Shown here piece by piece: positions 8,422 to 15,608 of a DNA stretch of 64,000 nucleotides; the stretch's first letter is position 1; every line of letters begins with the position of its first letter. This stretch comes from JAGDMJ01 sp963809695 (lineage in GTDB: Bacteria > Bacteroidota > Ignavibacteria > UBA10030 > UBA6906), in the NCBI GenBank assembly GCA_963809695.1, contig CAWEKI010000006.1, positions 248,001 through 312,000 of the forward strand. The letters run 5' to 3'. Made by a program: the position numbers and the translations under genes. The notes under the pieces are model-generated. The model was not told where the DNA came from. It saw only the letters and a list, made by a program, of their open reading frames with translations, and did no database searches.

Positions 8422-8701
8422 GCTACCCCTTGTGGTTGTAGTTTGAGATCATGCTCGCATCGCTCGGTTTCTGCGTTCGGACTACAGAAAAGCTGAACGG
8501 TGCGAGCGGCAAATCGTGCCGGGGCGGATCTGCCTTCACGAGCTGCTGCGAGAGCCTGCACACCTCCGCCATTCCCAGCTTTCACTTCCCTGGCTGCTTC
8601 AAGCGCGAACAATCGATGAAATATTTGCTCAACGATCCATCATCTAATGTCGTGAAATTTTGGGGTGGCACGCAAATGCCGGAGCCTCACGGATCAGACC
8701 A

Positions 8702-9232
8702 TCATTCCCGGTCTCTTTCATAGTGGCTTCTTATCAACCCGTTGGAATACACATGGGTGCCACGATGTTTGAGTTTCAGATCACTCCCAAGATATCCGAA
8801 GAGTGGGATGCCACTTCCTATGAGAGTAGGCGTCCTCGTAATAATGAGTTCGTCGATGCAGTCTTCCCTGAGAAAGTCTTGTATCACTTTTCCGCCGTCA
8901 ACATAGACATTCGAAAAGCCCTGGGCAGAAAGATAGGTGAGCAGTTCTCTGGGCTTCATTGAAAGAACGGTAGCTTTATCTCTCACCCCATCTTGAAGCT
9001 GCTTAATCGTGGTGCTTAGCACGAAAACTTTCTGCTCGTAAGGCCACGAAGGAAAAGTGAGAACCGTCTCAAACGTCCCTCTTCCGATGACAATGGCATC
9101 AATACTCTTCATGAATTCCTCGTAGCCAGCGTTGACCTCGGGAACCGCAAACTTCACCAGCCAGTCGATGTCTCCATTTTCCCTCGCGATGAAACCGTCG
9201 AGGCTTGTTCCTATGAAGACTTTGGTTCTCAT
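8702..9232 (-). CDS. Dihydrofolate reductase family protein (RibD C-terminal type)
   Basis: A 176-residue single-domain protein. The start MRTKVFIGTSLDGFIA with GDIDWL matches the YyaP/RibD_C type of DHFR-fold reductase, and the NADPH-side strand and loop appear as FVLSTTIK and NVYVDGGKVIQDFLRE. The DELIITRTPTLIGSGIPLF segment completes the fold. It lacks features of true FolA, so it should not be read as a folate enzyme; the substrate is unknown. Its ATG overlaps the stop of a small upstream frame by four bases (ATGA). A second member of the family lies at 10949-11548. Confidence 0.85.
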   Translation of the reverse strand: MRTKVFIGTSLDGFIARENGDIDWLVKFAVPEVNAGYEEFMKSIDAIVIGRGTFETVLTFPSWPYEQKVFVLSTTIKQLQDGVRDKATVLSMKPRELLTYLSAQGFSNVYVDGGKVIQDFLREDCIDELIITRTPTLIGSGIPLFGYLGSDLKLKHRGTHVYSNGLIRSHYERDRE

Positions 9233-9414
9233 TCCGCGATTCTCCTCTCAATTGGTGGGCCGATCAGCTTGTCCCGAGCGCGACAAATGATTTCGTAGCG
9301 GCACCACATCTGCTCATTCGGTCGACCGAAGCGGGGATCCGGGAATCCATGTCGCGGTGCCGGCAATCCCTCGGAGCCATGGGAACCCCATGATGATGTT
9401 TGCGGAGATGACAA
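9229..9414 (-). CDS. Small hypothetical ORF, doubtful
   Basis: Between tag and the reductase gene a 61-residue frame can start at TTG 9414, eight bases after AGAGGAG, and its stop overlaps the next ATG (ATGA), which is typical of coupled genes. The sequence is rich in Pro, Gly and Arg (PAPRHGFPDPRFGRPNEQ), with a more protein-like tail (MWCRYEIICRARDKLIGPPIERR). I recognise no family. It may be a real small protein or the decayed end of a lost gene. The spacing and overlap are the only support. Confidence 0.3.
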   Translation of the reverse strand: MSSPQTSSWGSHGSEGLPAPRHGFPDPRFGRPNEQMWCRYEIICRARDKLIGPPIERRIAE

Positions 9415-9433
9415 TGCCTGAACTCCTCTTGGC

Positions 9434-10000
9434 TCACCGCGTTCGAATCTTGTATCGGAAACATCCCAGCACATGGTCGTTTACCATGCCGGTAGCCTGC
9501 ATGAAGGCGTAGCAAATCGTCGAGCCAACAAATGTGAATCCCCGCTGCTTCAAGTCTTTGCTCATGCTATCGGATTCCAATGTTTTCGGAGGGATCTCTC
9601 GCAATGATTCCCACCGATTGAGCTTCGGCCTTCCGCCGACGAATTGCCAAATGTACTTGTCGAACGAACCGAATTCCCTCTGAATCGCCAGAAATGCCCT
9701 CGCGTTCCGGATTGCCGCTTCGACCTTCAGGCGATTCCGCACAATGCCTTCGTTGCTCAGCAGTTCCCTTACCTTTTTCCTGCGGTAACGGACGATCTTC
9801 TTTGCGTCGAAATTATCGAACGCTTTGCGGTAGTTTTCCCGTTTCTTAAGTATCGTGAGCCAACTCAGGCCGGCTTGTGCACCTTCGAGGATCAGCATTT
9901 CAAACAATTTCCGATCGTCGTGCACAGGCACCCCCCATTCATGATCATGGTACGCGATATACAGAGGATCGCTCGACGACCAGGGACAACGCCGTTTCAT
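9434..10000 (-). CDS. tag: DNA-3-methyladenine glycosylase I
   Basis: The start is ATG 10000 (MKRRCPWSSSDPLYIAYHDHEWG), 11 bases after GGAGGG; a frame extending to 10096 runs into the TMEM175 gene. The 188-residue enzyme removes 3-methyladenine from alkylated DNA in base excision repair. Key features are the catalytic-site Glu region YHDHEWGVP, the LILEGAQAGLSWLTILKKRENY block, and the zinc ligands Cys near residue 5, His near 18 and the C-terminal NDHVLGCFR His/Cys pair. Length and motifs are complete, so it should be active. Confidence 0.93.
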   Translation of the reverse strand: MKRRCPWSSSDPLYIAYHDHEWGVPVHDDRKLFEMLILEGAQAGLSWLTILKKRENYRKAFDNFDAKKIVRYRRKKVRELLSNEGIVRNRLKVEAAIRNARAFLAIQREFGSFDKYIWQFVGGRPKLNRWESLREIPPKTLESDSMSKDLKQRGFTFVGSTICYAFMQATGMVNDHVLGCFRYKIRTR

Positions 10001-10025
10001 GCTCAATAATACCCTCCAACGCTTA

Positions 10026-10637
10026 TCACTGCTTAATCCTAATGCCGGCCACCAACCAGAACATCCAGATAATGGTAGTAATGATGGCAATGACAACGGG
10101 AAACCAGACCGCTAAAACCGCACAGAGAGAATAGAGTGCCAACGCGAAATATCCATATCGATTGTTTCGACGAATTGTCAAAGCTGATGTTTCATTTTTA
10201 GCCAACTGATTTCTCATGGCCACGCTGGTTATTAAGATCCAGCCAATAGCCAGAAGTGCCATAACAGACTCATAGAGAATTACCGCAGGTGCGGAATGAT
10301 CCGTAAAAAGATACTCCCCCAGCAAGGAGGTGGGGAATGGGATTGCAACAACGGCGAGCAACAAAAAGCCGTTTGCATACATAAATGAGGCTGTTGATCC
10401 ATTTACCAGTTTGAAACCGTTGTGATGATTGACCCAGGTTATGAGGATGATGGCGAAACTCAGAAGAAAAGCAAATATGGATGGAGCAATATGCTTAAGG
10501 GCAAGCCAAAAATCAGCGGTGGTGTTGATGGTTGCTGACGATGGAATTTTGATGTCGATAATCAATAAGGTGAGCGCTATTGCAAATACTCCGTCGCAAA
10601 AAGTTTCCAGTCTCGAGTTGACGTTTTCTTCTGCCAT
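10026..10637 (-). CDS. TMEM175-family potassium channel-like protein (DUF1211)
   Basis: A 203-residue integral membrane protein with about six helices. The first carries the family signature RLETFCDGVFAIALTLL, where most members have FSDG instead of FCDG. Bacterial members assemble as tetramers and conduct potassium, with the first helix lining the pore. The Ser-to-Cys change sits in the family's hallmark motif and could alter gating or be neutral. It is flanked by tag and a truncated RidA gene and has no functional partner here. Confidence 0.85.
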   Translation of the reverse strand: MAEENVNSRLETFCDGVFAIALTLLIIDIKIPSSATINTTADFWLALKHIAPSIFAFLLSFAIILITWVNHHNGFKLVNGSTASFMYANGFLLLAVVAIPFPTSLLGEYLFTDHSAPAVILYESVMALLAIGWILITSVAMRNQLAKNETSALTIRRNNRYGYFALALYSLCAVLAVWFPVVIAIITTIIWMFWLVAGIRIKQ

Positions 10638-10683
10638 AGGTCATCAGTTTTTTGTTTTGCCACAATACGTCTGATACAGGTGC

Positions 10684-10741
10684 AGCTGACGTTCAGGCAA
10701 ACCGCCACGCCTTGTCTTTTCGCGGGCCGATTTCCGTTTTA
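10684..10741 (-). other. attC-like imperfect palindrome, site A
   Basis: Directly downstream of the RidA remnant lies ACGTTCAGGCAAACCGC (10689-10705), identical over 17 bases to 13352-13368. Read on the minus strand the segment ends GCGGTTTGCCTGAACGTCAGC, and an imperfect complementary arm (GGAAATCGGCCCGCG) precedes it. The layout resembles an integron cassette attC site, with a short palindrome after a gene's stop. The core GTTRRRY is not conserved here, so this is tentative. Confidence 0.3.
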
Positions 10742-10945
10742 AGAACGCCCTTTGCGCTGCGTAAACTGTACAATAGCTTCTACTTCTGCTGCAATGTTCA
10801 TTGGTAGAGTATTTATTCCGACGGCACTTCGGGCGTGCGTGCCTTGTTCTTCAAAAACGGAGACCATGAAGTCGTTATATTCATTAATGACTCTTGGTTG
10901 CTCGAGAACGTCATCTGTACAATTCACCATGATCTCCCAATTCAC
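10739..10945 (-). pseudogene. Truncated RidA/YjgF family gene
   Basis: The 68-residue frame matches only the C-terminal half of RidA-like enamine deaminases: INEYNDFMVSVFEEQGTHARSAVGINTLPMNIAAEVEAIV, including the Arg before SAVG that binds the substrate carboxylate in the family. A full protein is about 115-150 residues. The first 20 codons (from a GTG at 10945, three bases after the previous stop) do not resemble the family. The N-terminal half was probably lost when the upstream reductase gene was joined to it. Confidence 0.65.
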
Positions 10946-10948
10946 TTT

Positions 10949-11548
10949 TCAAGATTCTGCTCCAGTGTTTGTCCCATGGGTTGTCCCTCTGGAATAATGC
11001 AATTCAATAACTCCGTTGCTAAAATGTTTGGAGCTTTTTAGAACCAGTTCATATTTGTTCTCAATATCAGAAAACAATGTAACGCCTTGACCCACAATAA
11101 CAGGATGGATAGACATCAGGAGTTCGTCAAAAAGGGAATGTTCTAAAAACATTTTCCAAATGCCAATACCGCTTTCAACCGAGATATTCTTCCCTTCTAG
11201 TTCTTTTAAGTGGTTCAGTGATTTCGAAAGTGAATCAACGTCGGTAAAATTTAGCAACGCTGAATTGCTCCACGTAAGGTCAACGAATGAGCGGGATAGG
11301 ACGATTTTCTTTATTTGATTGATTTTTCTGGCAAACTTTCGTTCAGCCTCAGAAGCGGAGTTCTGTTCGGCATTTGGCCAGTAGTCCGCCAGGAAGGGGT
11401 ATGTACGGCTCCCAAAAATTACTGTATCTATCTGCTCGTAATGTTCCATGGCAGATTTCAGAATGTCGTCATTCATGAGCATCCACTTGTCAGGGTCAGA
11501 AACTACATTGTCAAGGGACATGTGCAGGTATAAAACTACTTTTCTCAT
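10949..11548 (-). CDS. Dihydrofolate reductase family protein (RibD C-terminal type)
   Basis: A 199-residue protein starting MRKVVLYLHMSLDNVVSDPDKWM, followed by YEQIDTVIFGSRTYPFLADYW, the usual strand-helix pattern of the RibD_C/DHFR-fold reductases, and IHPVIVGQGVTLFSD near the end. It is only distantly similar to the copy at 8702-9232. The last residues (RGTTHGTNTGAES) look like an extension past the normal end, consistent with a junction to the truncated RidA frame three bases on. Function is unknown. Confidence 0.83.
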   Translation of the reverse strand: MRKVVLYLHMSLDNVVSDPDKWMLMNDDILKSAMEHYEQIDTVIFGSRTYPFLADYWPNAEQNSASEAERKFARKINQIKKIVLSRSFVDLTWSNSALLNFTDVDSLSKSLNHLKELEGKNISVESGIGIWKMFLEHSLFDELLMSIHPVIVGQGVTLFSDIENKYELVLKSSKHFSNGVIELHYSRGTTHGTNTGAES

Positions 11549-11610
11549 TGTCTCTGTTTGTCCTTTTTATGGTTGCCGCCAAACCTGCGAGCGGCGTTGC
11601 GCGGGATGTT

Positions 11611-11631
11611 AGTGAACGTGCGCCGTTCACT
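11611..11631 (-). terminator. Hairpin at the end of the META gene
   Basis: AGTGAACG (11611-11618) and CGTTCACT (11624-11631) form a perfect 8-bp stem with a TGCGC loop that overlaps the stop codon of the META-domain gene. There is no T-run, so termination would be weak or Rho-dependent. Confidence 0.35.
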
Positions 11632-12067
11632 GGACCGGTCGAAAAACCAGCGTTTGAGATCTTTGATCAACGCGAAGTATCAACTGCATGCCGGTTCGGT
11701 GATACCCTTCTACGTTCATGAGTGCGGTGTAATAATGCCAATACCGACTGTTCGTGCAGGCTATCTTTGTACTGACGAGAGAATCCATGTGAATTGAATC
11801 GGCAGTCGAGATGGAATAAATACCAAAATAGGTATTTCCACACAAGCCATGAGATTCACCGGAAATGCGGTGGTCGTCGTTGAACCAGAGGAAAACCGTG
11901 TCTGCGTGATTGAGCGATATTGAGCCACCGACGGTATCGATCCGCATGAGCTGCCATCTGCTGCCGCTGAGACTCGCAGAGAGGGGTTCGGTTACCTGCG
12001 GTTGCGTTTTGCATGATGGCACCAGCGTCATGAAAACGAGACAGTACAAAAAAAAGTTGAGCTTCAT
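11627..12067 (-). CDS. META domain lipoprotein
   Basis: A 146-residue protein with a lipoprotein signal: a hydrophobic stretch then LVPSC, placing the lipidated Cys at residue 19. The mature part is a META/HslJ-like domain: LSGSRWQLMRIDTVGG, WFNDDHRISGESHGLCGNTYFGIYSI and a C-terminal QTLVFRPVQ. The NTYFG-type motif is the family hallmark. Such domains occur in outer-membrane or periplasmic lipoproteins linked to stress or drug tolerance; the exact role here is unknown. Confidence 0.82.
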   Translation of the reverse strand: MKLNFFLYCLVFMTLVPSCKTQPQVTEPLSASLSGSRWQLMRIDTVGGSISLNHADTVFLWFNDDHRISGESHGLCGNTYFGIYSISTADSIHMDSLVSTKIACTNSRYWHYYTALMNVEGYHRTGMQLILRVDQRSQTLVFRPVQ

Positions 12068-12079
12068 CAGACTTCTCCT

Positions 12080-12376
12080 TTATGCTCGGTTTGCCGATTC
12101 AGCAAGCGCAGCTGGCCTGAAACCGCGGGCGAGCAGGTAAACTGCACAACTGATTTCAAAGGTCGCCACCGGGAGTGCCAGAATCACACCCCAGGCCGAA
12201 AGCTGGGCGATGATCCCGGACAGTTCCAGAACCGCAGCGGCGGTGACCAATTCGAAAAACGCCCACAGCGCAATCTGGTTTTCGCTGGTAGGTCCATTGA
12301 GAACATCATCAGGATTCTTCAAGATCGGGTCGACCAGTACAAGACCAACGATGGCATTCCTTCTGTCGGAATTCAT
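12080..12376 (-). CDS. DUF4386-like protein with internal deletion
   Basis: The 98-residue frame begins like DUF4386 membrane proteins (DRRNAIVGLVLV, DDVLNGPTSENQIALWAFFELVTAAAVL) and ends like their C-terminus (VILALPVATFEISCAVYLLARGF). About 100 or more residues that normally hold the middle helices are missing, so the two ends are joined in frame. Two to three hydrophobic helices remain. It overlaps the next gene upstream by four bases. It may be a nonfunctional remnant that stays in frame. Confidence 0.5.
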   Translation of the reverse strand: MNSDRRNAIVGLVLVDPILKNPDDVLNGPTSENQIALWAFFELVTAAAVLELSGIIAQLSAWGVILALPVATFEISCAVYLLARGFRPAALAESANRA

Positions 12377-13056
12377 TCATCCTTTTCCTGGAGCGTATGA
12401 CGCACGGTGGCCATGTTGCCGACATACACCGGAAGGTCGACATGTCCTAGCATTTGGCGGATCGAGTGCGCCTTGCCAAGATGAAACCAATAATGGTAGA
12501 TGTTTCTCAGCAGGAGAGTCCCTGCATCCTCGGGCCTGGGTTTGCCCTCCCACATAAGGTGGTCCTTCAGATTCTCCGGCTGCAACCTGAGCAAGTACAC
12601 GTCCGCTTCCCTGGTAATGGTGTGCCAGAGCTCCCACATTTCGCTCCAGGGTGGAGTACTTGCCGGTTGGCGAGTCCCAACAAGCTCACGCAGGTCAGGG
12701 GCAATGTTGCGACCCTGAGCCAATTGTATCCAGAGGTTGTGTTCCTGCAGTGCCAAATGACCGACGGTCCAACTCAGACAGTTCATCGGCTCCACGCGAC
12801 GACACGCATCCTCCGGAGTGATTCCCTCAAAACAGCGTGCGAACTCACTGCGGGTGAAGTGCAACTGTGTAACCAATGGATGGACCATAGCTCCCTCGTA
12901 TTGTCTGATCCCTTGATCAACTTCATTGTGCTCATTCCGAACGAGATAACGGTCTTTGTCGACTCTGATGACACGGGCGACAGCGAAGCCAGGGGTCTGT
13001 AACTCCTTATGTTTCTCTTCAAACCAGCTGTCTTCCGCTAGGATTGGATTGCTCAC
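12373..13056 (-). CDS. DinB-family protein with RsgA-like N-terminal segment
   Basis: The frame encodes 227 residues. From about residue 57 (MVHPLVTQLHFTRSEFARCFEGI, PMNCLSWTVGHLALQEH, IYHYWFHLGKAHSIRQMLGH) it is a complete DinB four-helix-bundle domain with the usual three His ligands; relatives are metal-dependent thiol transferases. Residues 1-56 (DSWFEEKHKELQTPGFAVAR, VIRVDKDRYLVR) instead resemble the N-terminal OB-fold of the ribosome GTPase RsgA. An internal ATG at 12888 has GAGGGAG just upstream and would give a normal 171-residue DinB protein. I think that is the true start and the rest is a fused remnant. Confidence 0.7.
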   Translation of the reverse strand: MSNPILAEDSWFEEKHKELQTPGFAVARVIRVDKDRYLVRNEHNEVDQGIRQYEGAMVHPLVTQLHFTRSEFARCFEGITPEDACRRVEPMNCLSWTVGHLALQEHNLWIQLAQGRNIAPDLRELVGTRQPASTPPWSEMWELWHTITREADVYLLRLQPENLKDHLMWEGKPRPEDAGTLLLRNIYHYWFHLGKAHSIRQMLGHVDLPVYVGNMATVRHTLQEKDE

Positions 13057-13325
13057 ACGACGCCCATCTTCTTTGAGAGTCCGAACCCTTCACTCGTGAG
13101 CCCGCGAAGTTCCTCAAAGAGATCCATGTAGTGAAAGCTCACATAGGATTTCGAGACCTTCACCCACGCTACCGGGAACGACTTCTTGCATTTTTTGCTG
13201 AATGCGATTTCCAGGCAGTAATGATCCGCCTCGTCGATGGAGACGCAGAACTTGGAGGCGTGCTCCTCCAGGATTGCCCTTAGTCTGGTGAAGATGACTG
13301 AGAAATCAGGGTTTGGAGTTTTCAT
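13053..13325 (-). CDS. DUF1801-like small protein, internally deleted
   Basis: From ATG 13325 the 90-residue product reads like a small uncharacterised family (NPDFSVIFTRLRAILEEH, HYCLEIAF, VKVSKSYVSFHYM). The usual middle segment after the HYM, which in relatives includes a stretch like SPELKKRMQGKSCFNF, is missing and the frame jumps to the usual end (LFEELRGLTSEGFGL). An in-frame deletion of roughly 30 residues is the simplest explanation. It overlaps the following frame by four bases (GTGA). Function unknown. Confidence 0.55.
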   Translation of the reverse strand: MKTPNPDFSVIFTRLRAILEEHASKFCVSIDEADHYCLEIAFSKKCKKSFPVAWVKVSKSYVSFHYMDLFEELRGLTSEGFGLSKKMGVV

Positions 13326-13344
13326 AATCTCTGCGCGGCACATG

Positions 13345-13430
13345 GCGCATAACGTTCAGGCAAACCGCTGTTGCGAGCCTGCCTCCGGCAGGCAGGTTCA
13401 CCCACCGGCTTTCGTCCCTCCACCGTTGGC
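13345..13430 (-). other. attC-like imperfect palindrome, site B
   Basis: On the minus strand the segment starts AGCCAAC, has a central CCTGCC/GGCAGG hairpin (13376-13395) and ends GCGGTTTGCCTGAACGTTATGC. The terminal GTTATGC (13347-13353) fits the integron core GTTRRRY loosely, and an arm CGAAAGCCGGTGGGTG can partly pair with CAACAGCGGTTTGCC. Length (about 85 bases) and position right after a stop codon fit an attC site. It shares a 17-base match with site A. Confidence 0.35.
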
Positions 13431-13436
13431 TGACAA

Positions 13437-14411
13437 TTACTTTTTGAAACTCGTTTTCAGAGCTCCGGCCGGACAGCTCACAACGCAACGTTGACAGAGG
13501 ATGCAATCGCCTTTGCTAATGCGTGCGCCCATTTTCACACGCGCAGCCACGGGAATGTCCATCGGACAGACTTTCGTGCACGCTTCACATCCGGTACACG
13601 CCTCGGCGTGGGCGGTGATATGGAGAAGCGCCGGGCGGCTCGTCCAACGCAGAATGAACCCGGTTGGACAAAGGTATTTGCAGAACGCGCGTTGGTCGTG
13701 CAGAGCCAGTGCCAGCGCAATAGCTGCCGCATAGTAAACGGCAACGCCGGCAGCGACGCGCCACACGCTGTTGGCCCGCATGTGTCCGGGGGCTCCGTCG
13801 AGCCGGAAGTCAAACACCAACGCGAAGAGAGCTGCGGCCCCAACACTGACGGCCACACCGACAAGCGGTGTCAAAACCCAAACACCCTTGCGCCGACCCG
13901 AGCCCTTGCCGACGGGAAGACGCTCGAGCACCATCGCACGCCAACACCCCCATCCACACAGACCTCGGCCAAAAATGAGCGGCCCAACGACAGTGGTCAT
14001 CATCGTGTGACCGATAGCAGGGCCTAATGTTCCCAGGATCAGGAGCTCGAAGAAGCCGTCCAAGTCGAGGTTGACGGCATCAACCAATGAGAACATAAGA
14101 ATTCCTAATCCACCGGTGGTCAGGACGAGCCACCGCCACCACTGTTTGCGGTCAGCGCGGGCAAAGGCGTAGCCGGCGAGAAATGGACCCAGGGAGAGCC
14201 CCGAACCGAAGAGAGCAATAGCGAAACCCAATGCGTTTCCCCGGAACAGTACTACTGCAGCCAACGGCAAGAAAACCAGAAGGGCGATAGCGCTGACCAC
14301 GAGTAACGCACGACTGACTCTACGGGGAGTCGTACACCCCCCGGTCACGGGATTCTCCGAGCATACGCATACATTCGGATTCTTCTTCACCTGTAGAAAT
14401 TTTACAAACAT
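13437..14411 (-). CDS. Membrane-bound 4Fe-4S protein (NapH/CcoG-like)
   Basis: A protein of about 324 residues (ATG 14411; a TTG at 14438 is possible). It has several membrane helices and the NapH-type Cys pairs GRGLCGWGCWRAM and FCKYLCPTGF. Two C-terminal [4Fe-4S] motifs follow, CTGCEACTKVCPMDIPV and CILCQRCVVSCPAGAL. Such proteins pass electrons from quinol across the membrane to periplasmic or cytosolic partners. An extra N-terminal Cys motif (CVCSENPVTGGC) is unusual. No reductase partner lies beside it. The upstream AT-rich stretch contains TTGACA and may hold the promoter. Confidence 0.82.
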   Translation of the reverse strand: MFVKFLQVKKNPNVCVCSENPVTGGCTTPRRVSRALLVVSAIALLVFLPLAAVVLFRGNALGFAIALFGSGLSLGPFLAGYAFARADRKQWWRWLVLTTGGLGILMFSLVDAVNLDLDGFFELLILGTLGPAIGHTMMTTVVGPLIFGRGLCGWGCWRAMVLERLPVGKGSGRRKGVWVLTPLVGVAVSVGAAALFALVFDFRLDGAPGHMRANSVWRVAAGVAVYYAAAIALALALHDQRAFCKYLCPTGFILRWTSRPALLHITAHAEACTGCEACTKVCPMDIPVAARVKMGARISKGDCILCQRCVVSCPAGALKTSFKK

Positions 14412-14533
14412 ACAAATAAACTTTGTTAGAATTGTCAAGACAACGATCTCAATTACGAATGAGCATTCGATAAATAGTTACGCCTTAGTATTGTTTATAT
14501 GTTCCATTATGCAAGAACTGGTTCCTGAGTGCA

Positions 14534-14998
14534 TCAGGGTACGCCTTCTACCGTTAGAAGGCCCTTCCTAGCGCTTCTCCTGTGAAGGTGACCGAGCACC
14601 GCACTAAAGCCAAGGAACCCGACCAACTGATAGAGTATCCAGAATGTCTGATCAGGAACATTGACCGACCCGTAGACAACAGGATGCGACAGGTTCCAGA
14701 GCGTGATGAGCCCCCAGAATGAAAATGCATACTTCATGCCGTCGATGGCTCCTGTCAACCTCTTCGACAACGGAAGTAATTCATAGGCGACAGCGAACAG
14801 AATGCCGAAGACCCAACCGATGACCAGTTTCGTCCACACAAAGTAGAATGCATTCAGTTGCTCAGGGGTGAATTTGCCTGGGGGCGCGAATTGAGGTCCA
14901 TAGACAATCCGTGACAGAACCGCCCCTCCGAGGAACAGGAAGCATCCCATTGCAAGTCCCGCAATTGTCCCGTCAACAGCGACTTTCTTGAGTTGCAT
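14534..14998 (-). CDS. Hypothetical four-helix membrane protein
   Basis: The 154-residue product starts MQLKKVAVDGTIAGLAMGCFLFLGG behind a GGAGG-type site and has four hydrophobic helices (about residues 10-32, 55-78, 90-105, 118-140). FTPEQLNAFYFVWTKLVIGW resembles the conserved part of small uncharacterised membrane proteins that look like DUF1761/DUF2938-style families. No catalytic motif is visible. Confidence 0.6.
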   Translation of the reverse strand: MQLKKVAVDGTIAGLAMGCFLFLGGAVLSRIVYGPQFAPPGKFTPEQLNAFYFVWTKLVIGWVFGILFAVAYELLPLSKRLTGAIDGMKYAFSFWGLITLWNLSHPVVYGSVNVPDQTFWILYQLVGFLGFSAVLGHLHRRSARKGLLTVEGVP

Positions 14999-15110
14999 GA
15001 AAGGAACCTCCTTTCAAACAGACATGATTTGTGACAGCGTGCCTGTTGGCTGAAGAACTAGTCTGCCGCTGAAGAACTCTCCCTTCTCTGGCCGCACTGC
15101 GCTGTGCCGC

Positions 15111-15608
15111 TCACAAATACGATCCGCGCGCTGGTGGCAGGCTCTTGTATTCCGGTTTTCCTTCAACGAGTGTACGGACAAAGTCAAACATGCTCCGAAG
15201 GTCTGTCGATCGAGGATCTGACGAGATCAGCGCATCCTCCCAATAGAGCACCTTCTGCCGGTCATCACGTGTGAGCTTCAAAATATAGGTCGTGTGAGGC
15301 GTCACCACGGCCACCGTGTCGGTGTGCTGTGCTACAAATGTGTCAGGATAGCTGAAGATGTCGATACTCAGAAATCTCGCTTCAAGGCTGTCGAGGTCCG
15401 CCTGCGAGAGGACCAGGCGGGTCGTCACGCTCCCATCAAGAATCAAGTCCTTGGTGAAGGTGTCTTGGAACGTATTGAGCTCGTTGCGCGCATTGACGCC
15501 AAACTTCAGACTCGCGTTGAATCGCCGGGCATCGGGGGCTGTTCCGTTGTCACTGCATGACAACGATACCAGTGCTGCAACGAGAACCACGAAAAGATGA
15601 TGCGTCAT
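15111..15608 (-). CDS. Hypothetical lipoprotein
   Basis: A 165-residue protein with a signal ending VSLSC, a slightly atypical lipobox placing Cys at residue 18, followed by SDNGTAPD. The mature part contains IDIFSYPDTFVA, TPHTTYILKLT and KVLYWEDALIS, suggestive of a small beta-rich domain. It overlaps the upstream methyltransferase stop by four bases (ATGA), so the two are probably cotranslated. No named family recognised. Confidence 0.6.
   Translation of the reverse strand: MTHHLFVVLVAALVSLSCSDNGTAPDARRFNASLKFGVNARNELNTFQDTFTKDLILDGSVTTRLVLSQADLDSLEARFLSIDIFSYPDTFVAQHTDTVAVVTPHTTYILKLTRDDRQKVLYWEDALISSDPRSTDLRSMFDFVRTLVEGKPEYKSLPPARGSYL

Noticed and set aside
8422..8701. Coding content in the 280 bases downstream of the RibD-like gene
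   Set aside because: The short frames there have no ribosome binding site and no similarity, so I regard the gap as non-coding.
8702..11548. The two DHFR-fold proteins as trimethoprim-resistant folate reductases
   Set aside because: Both match the RibD C-terminal type and lack the motifs of FolA or Dfr proteins.
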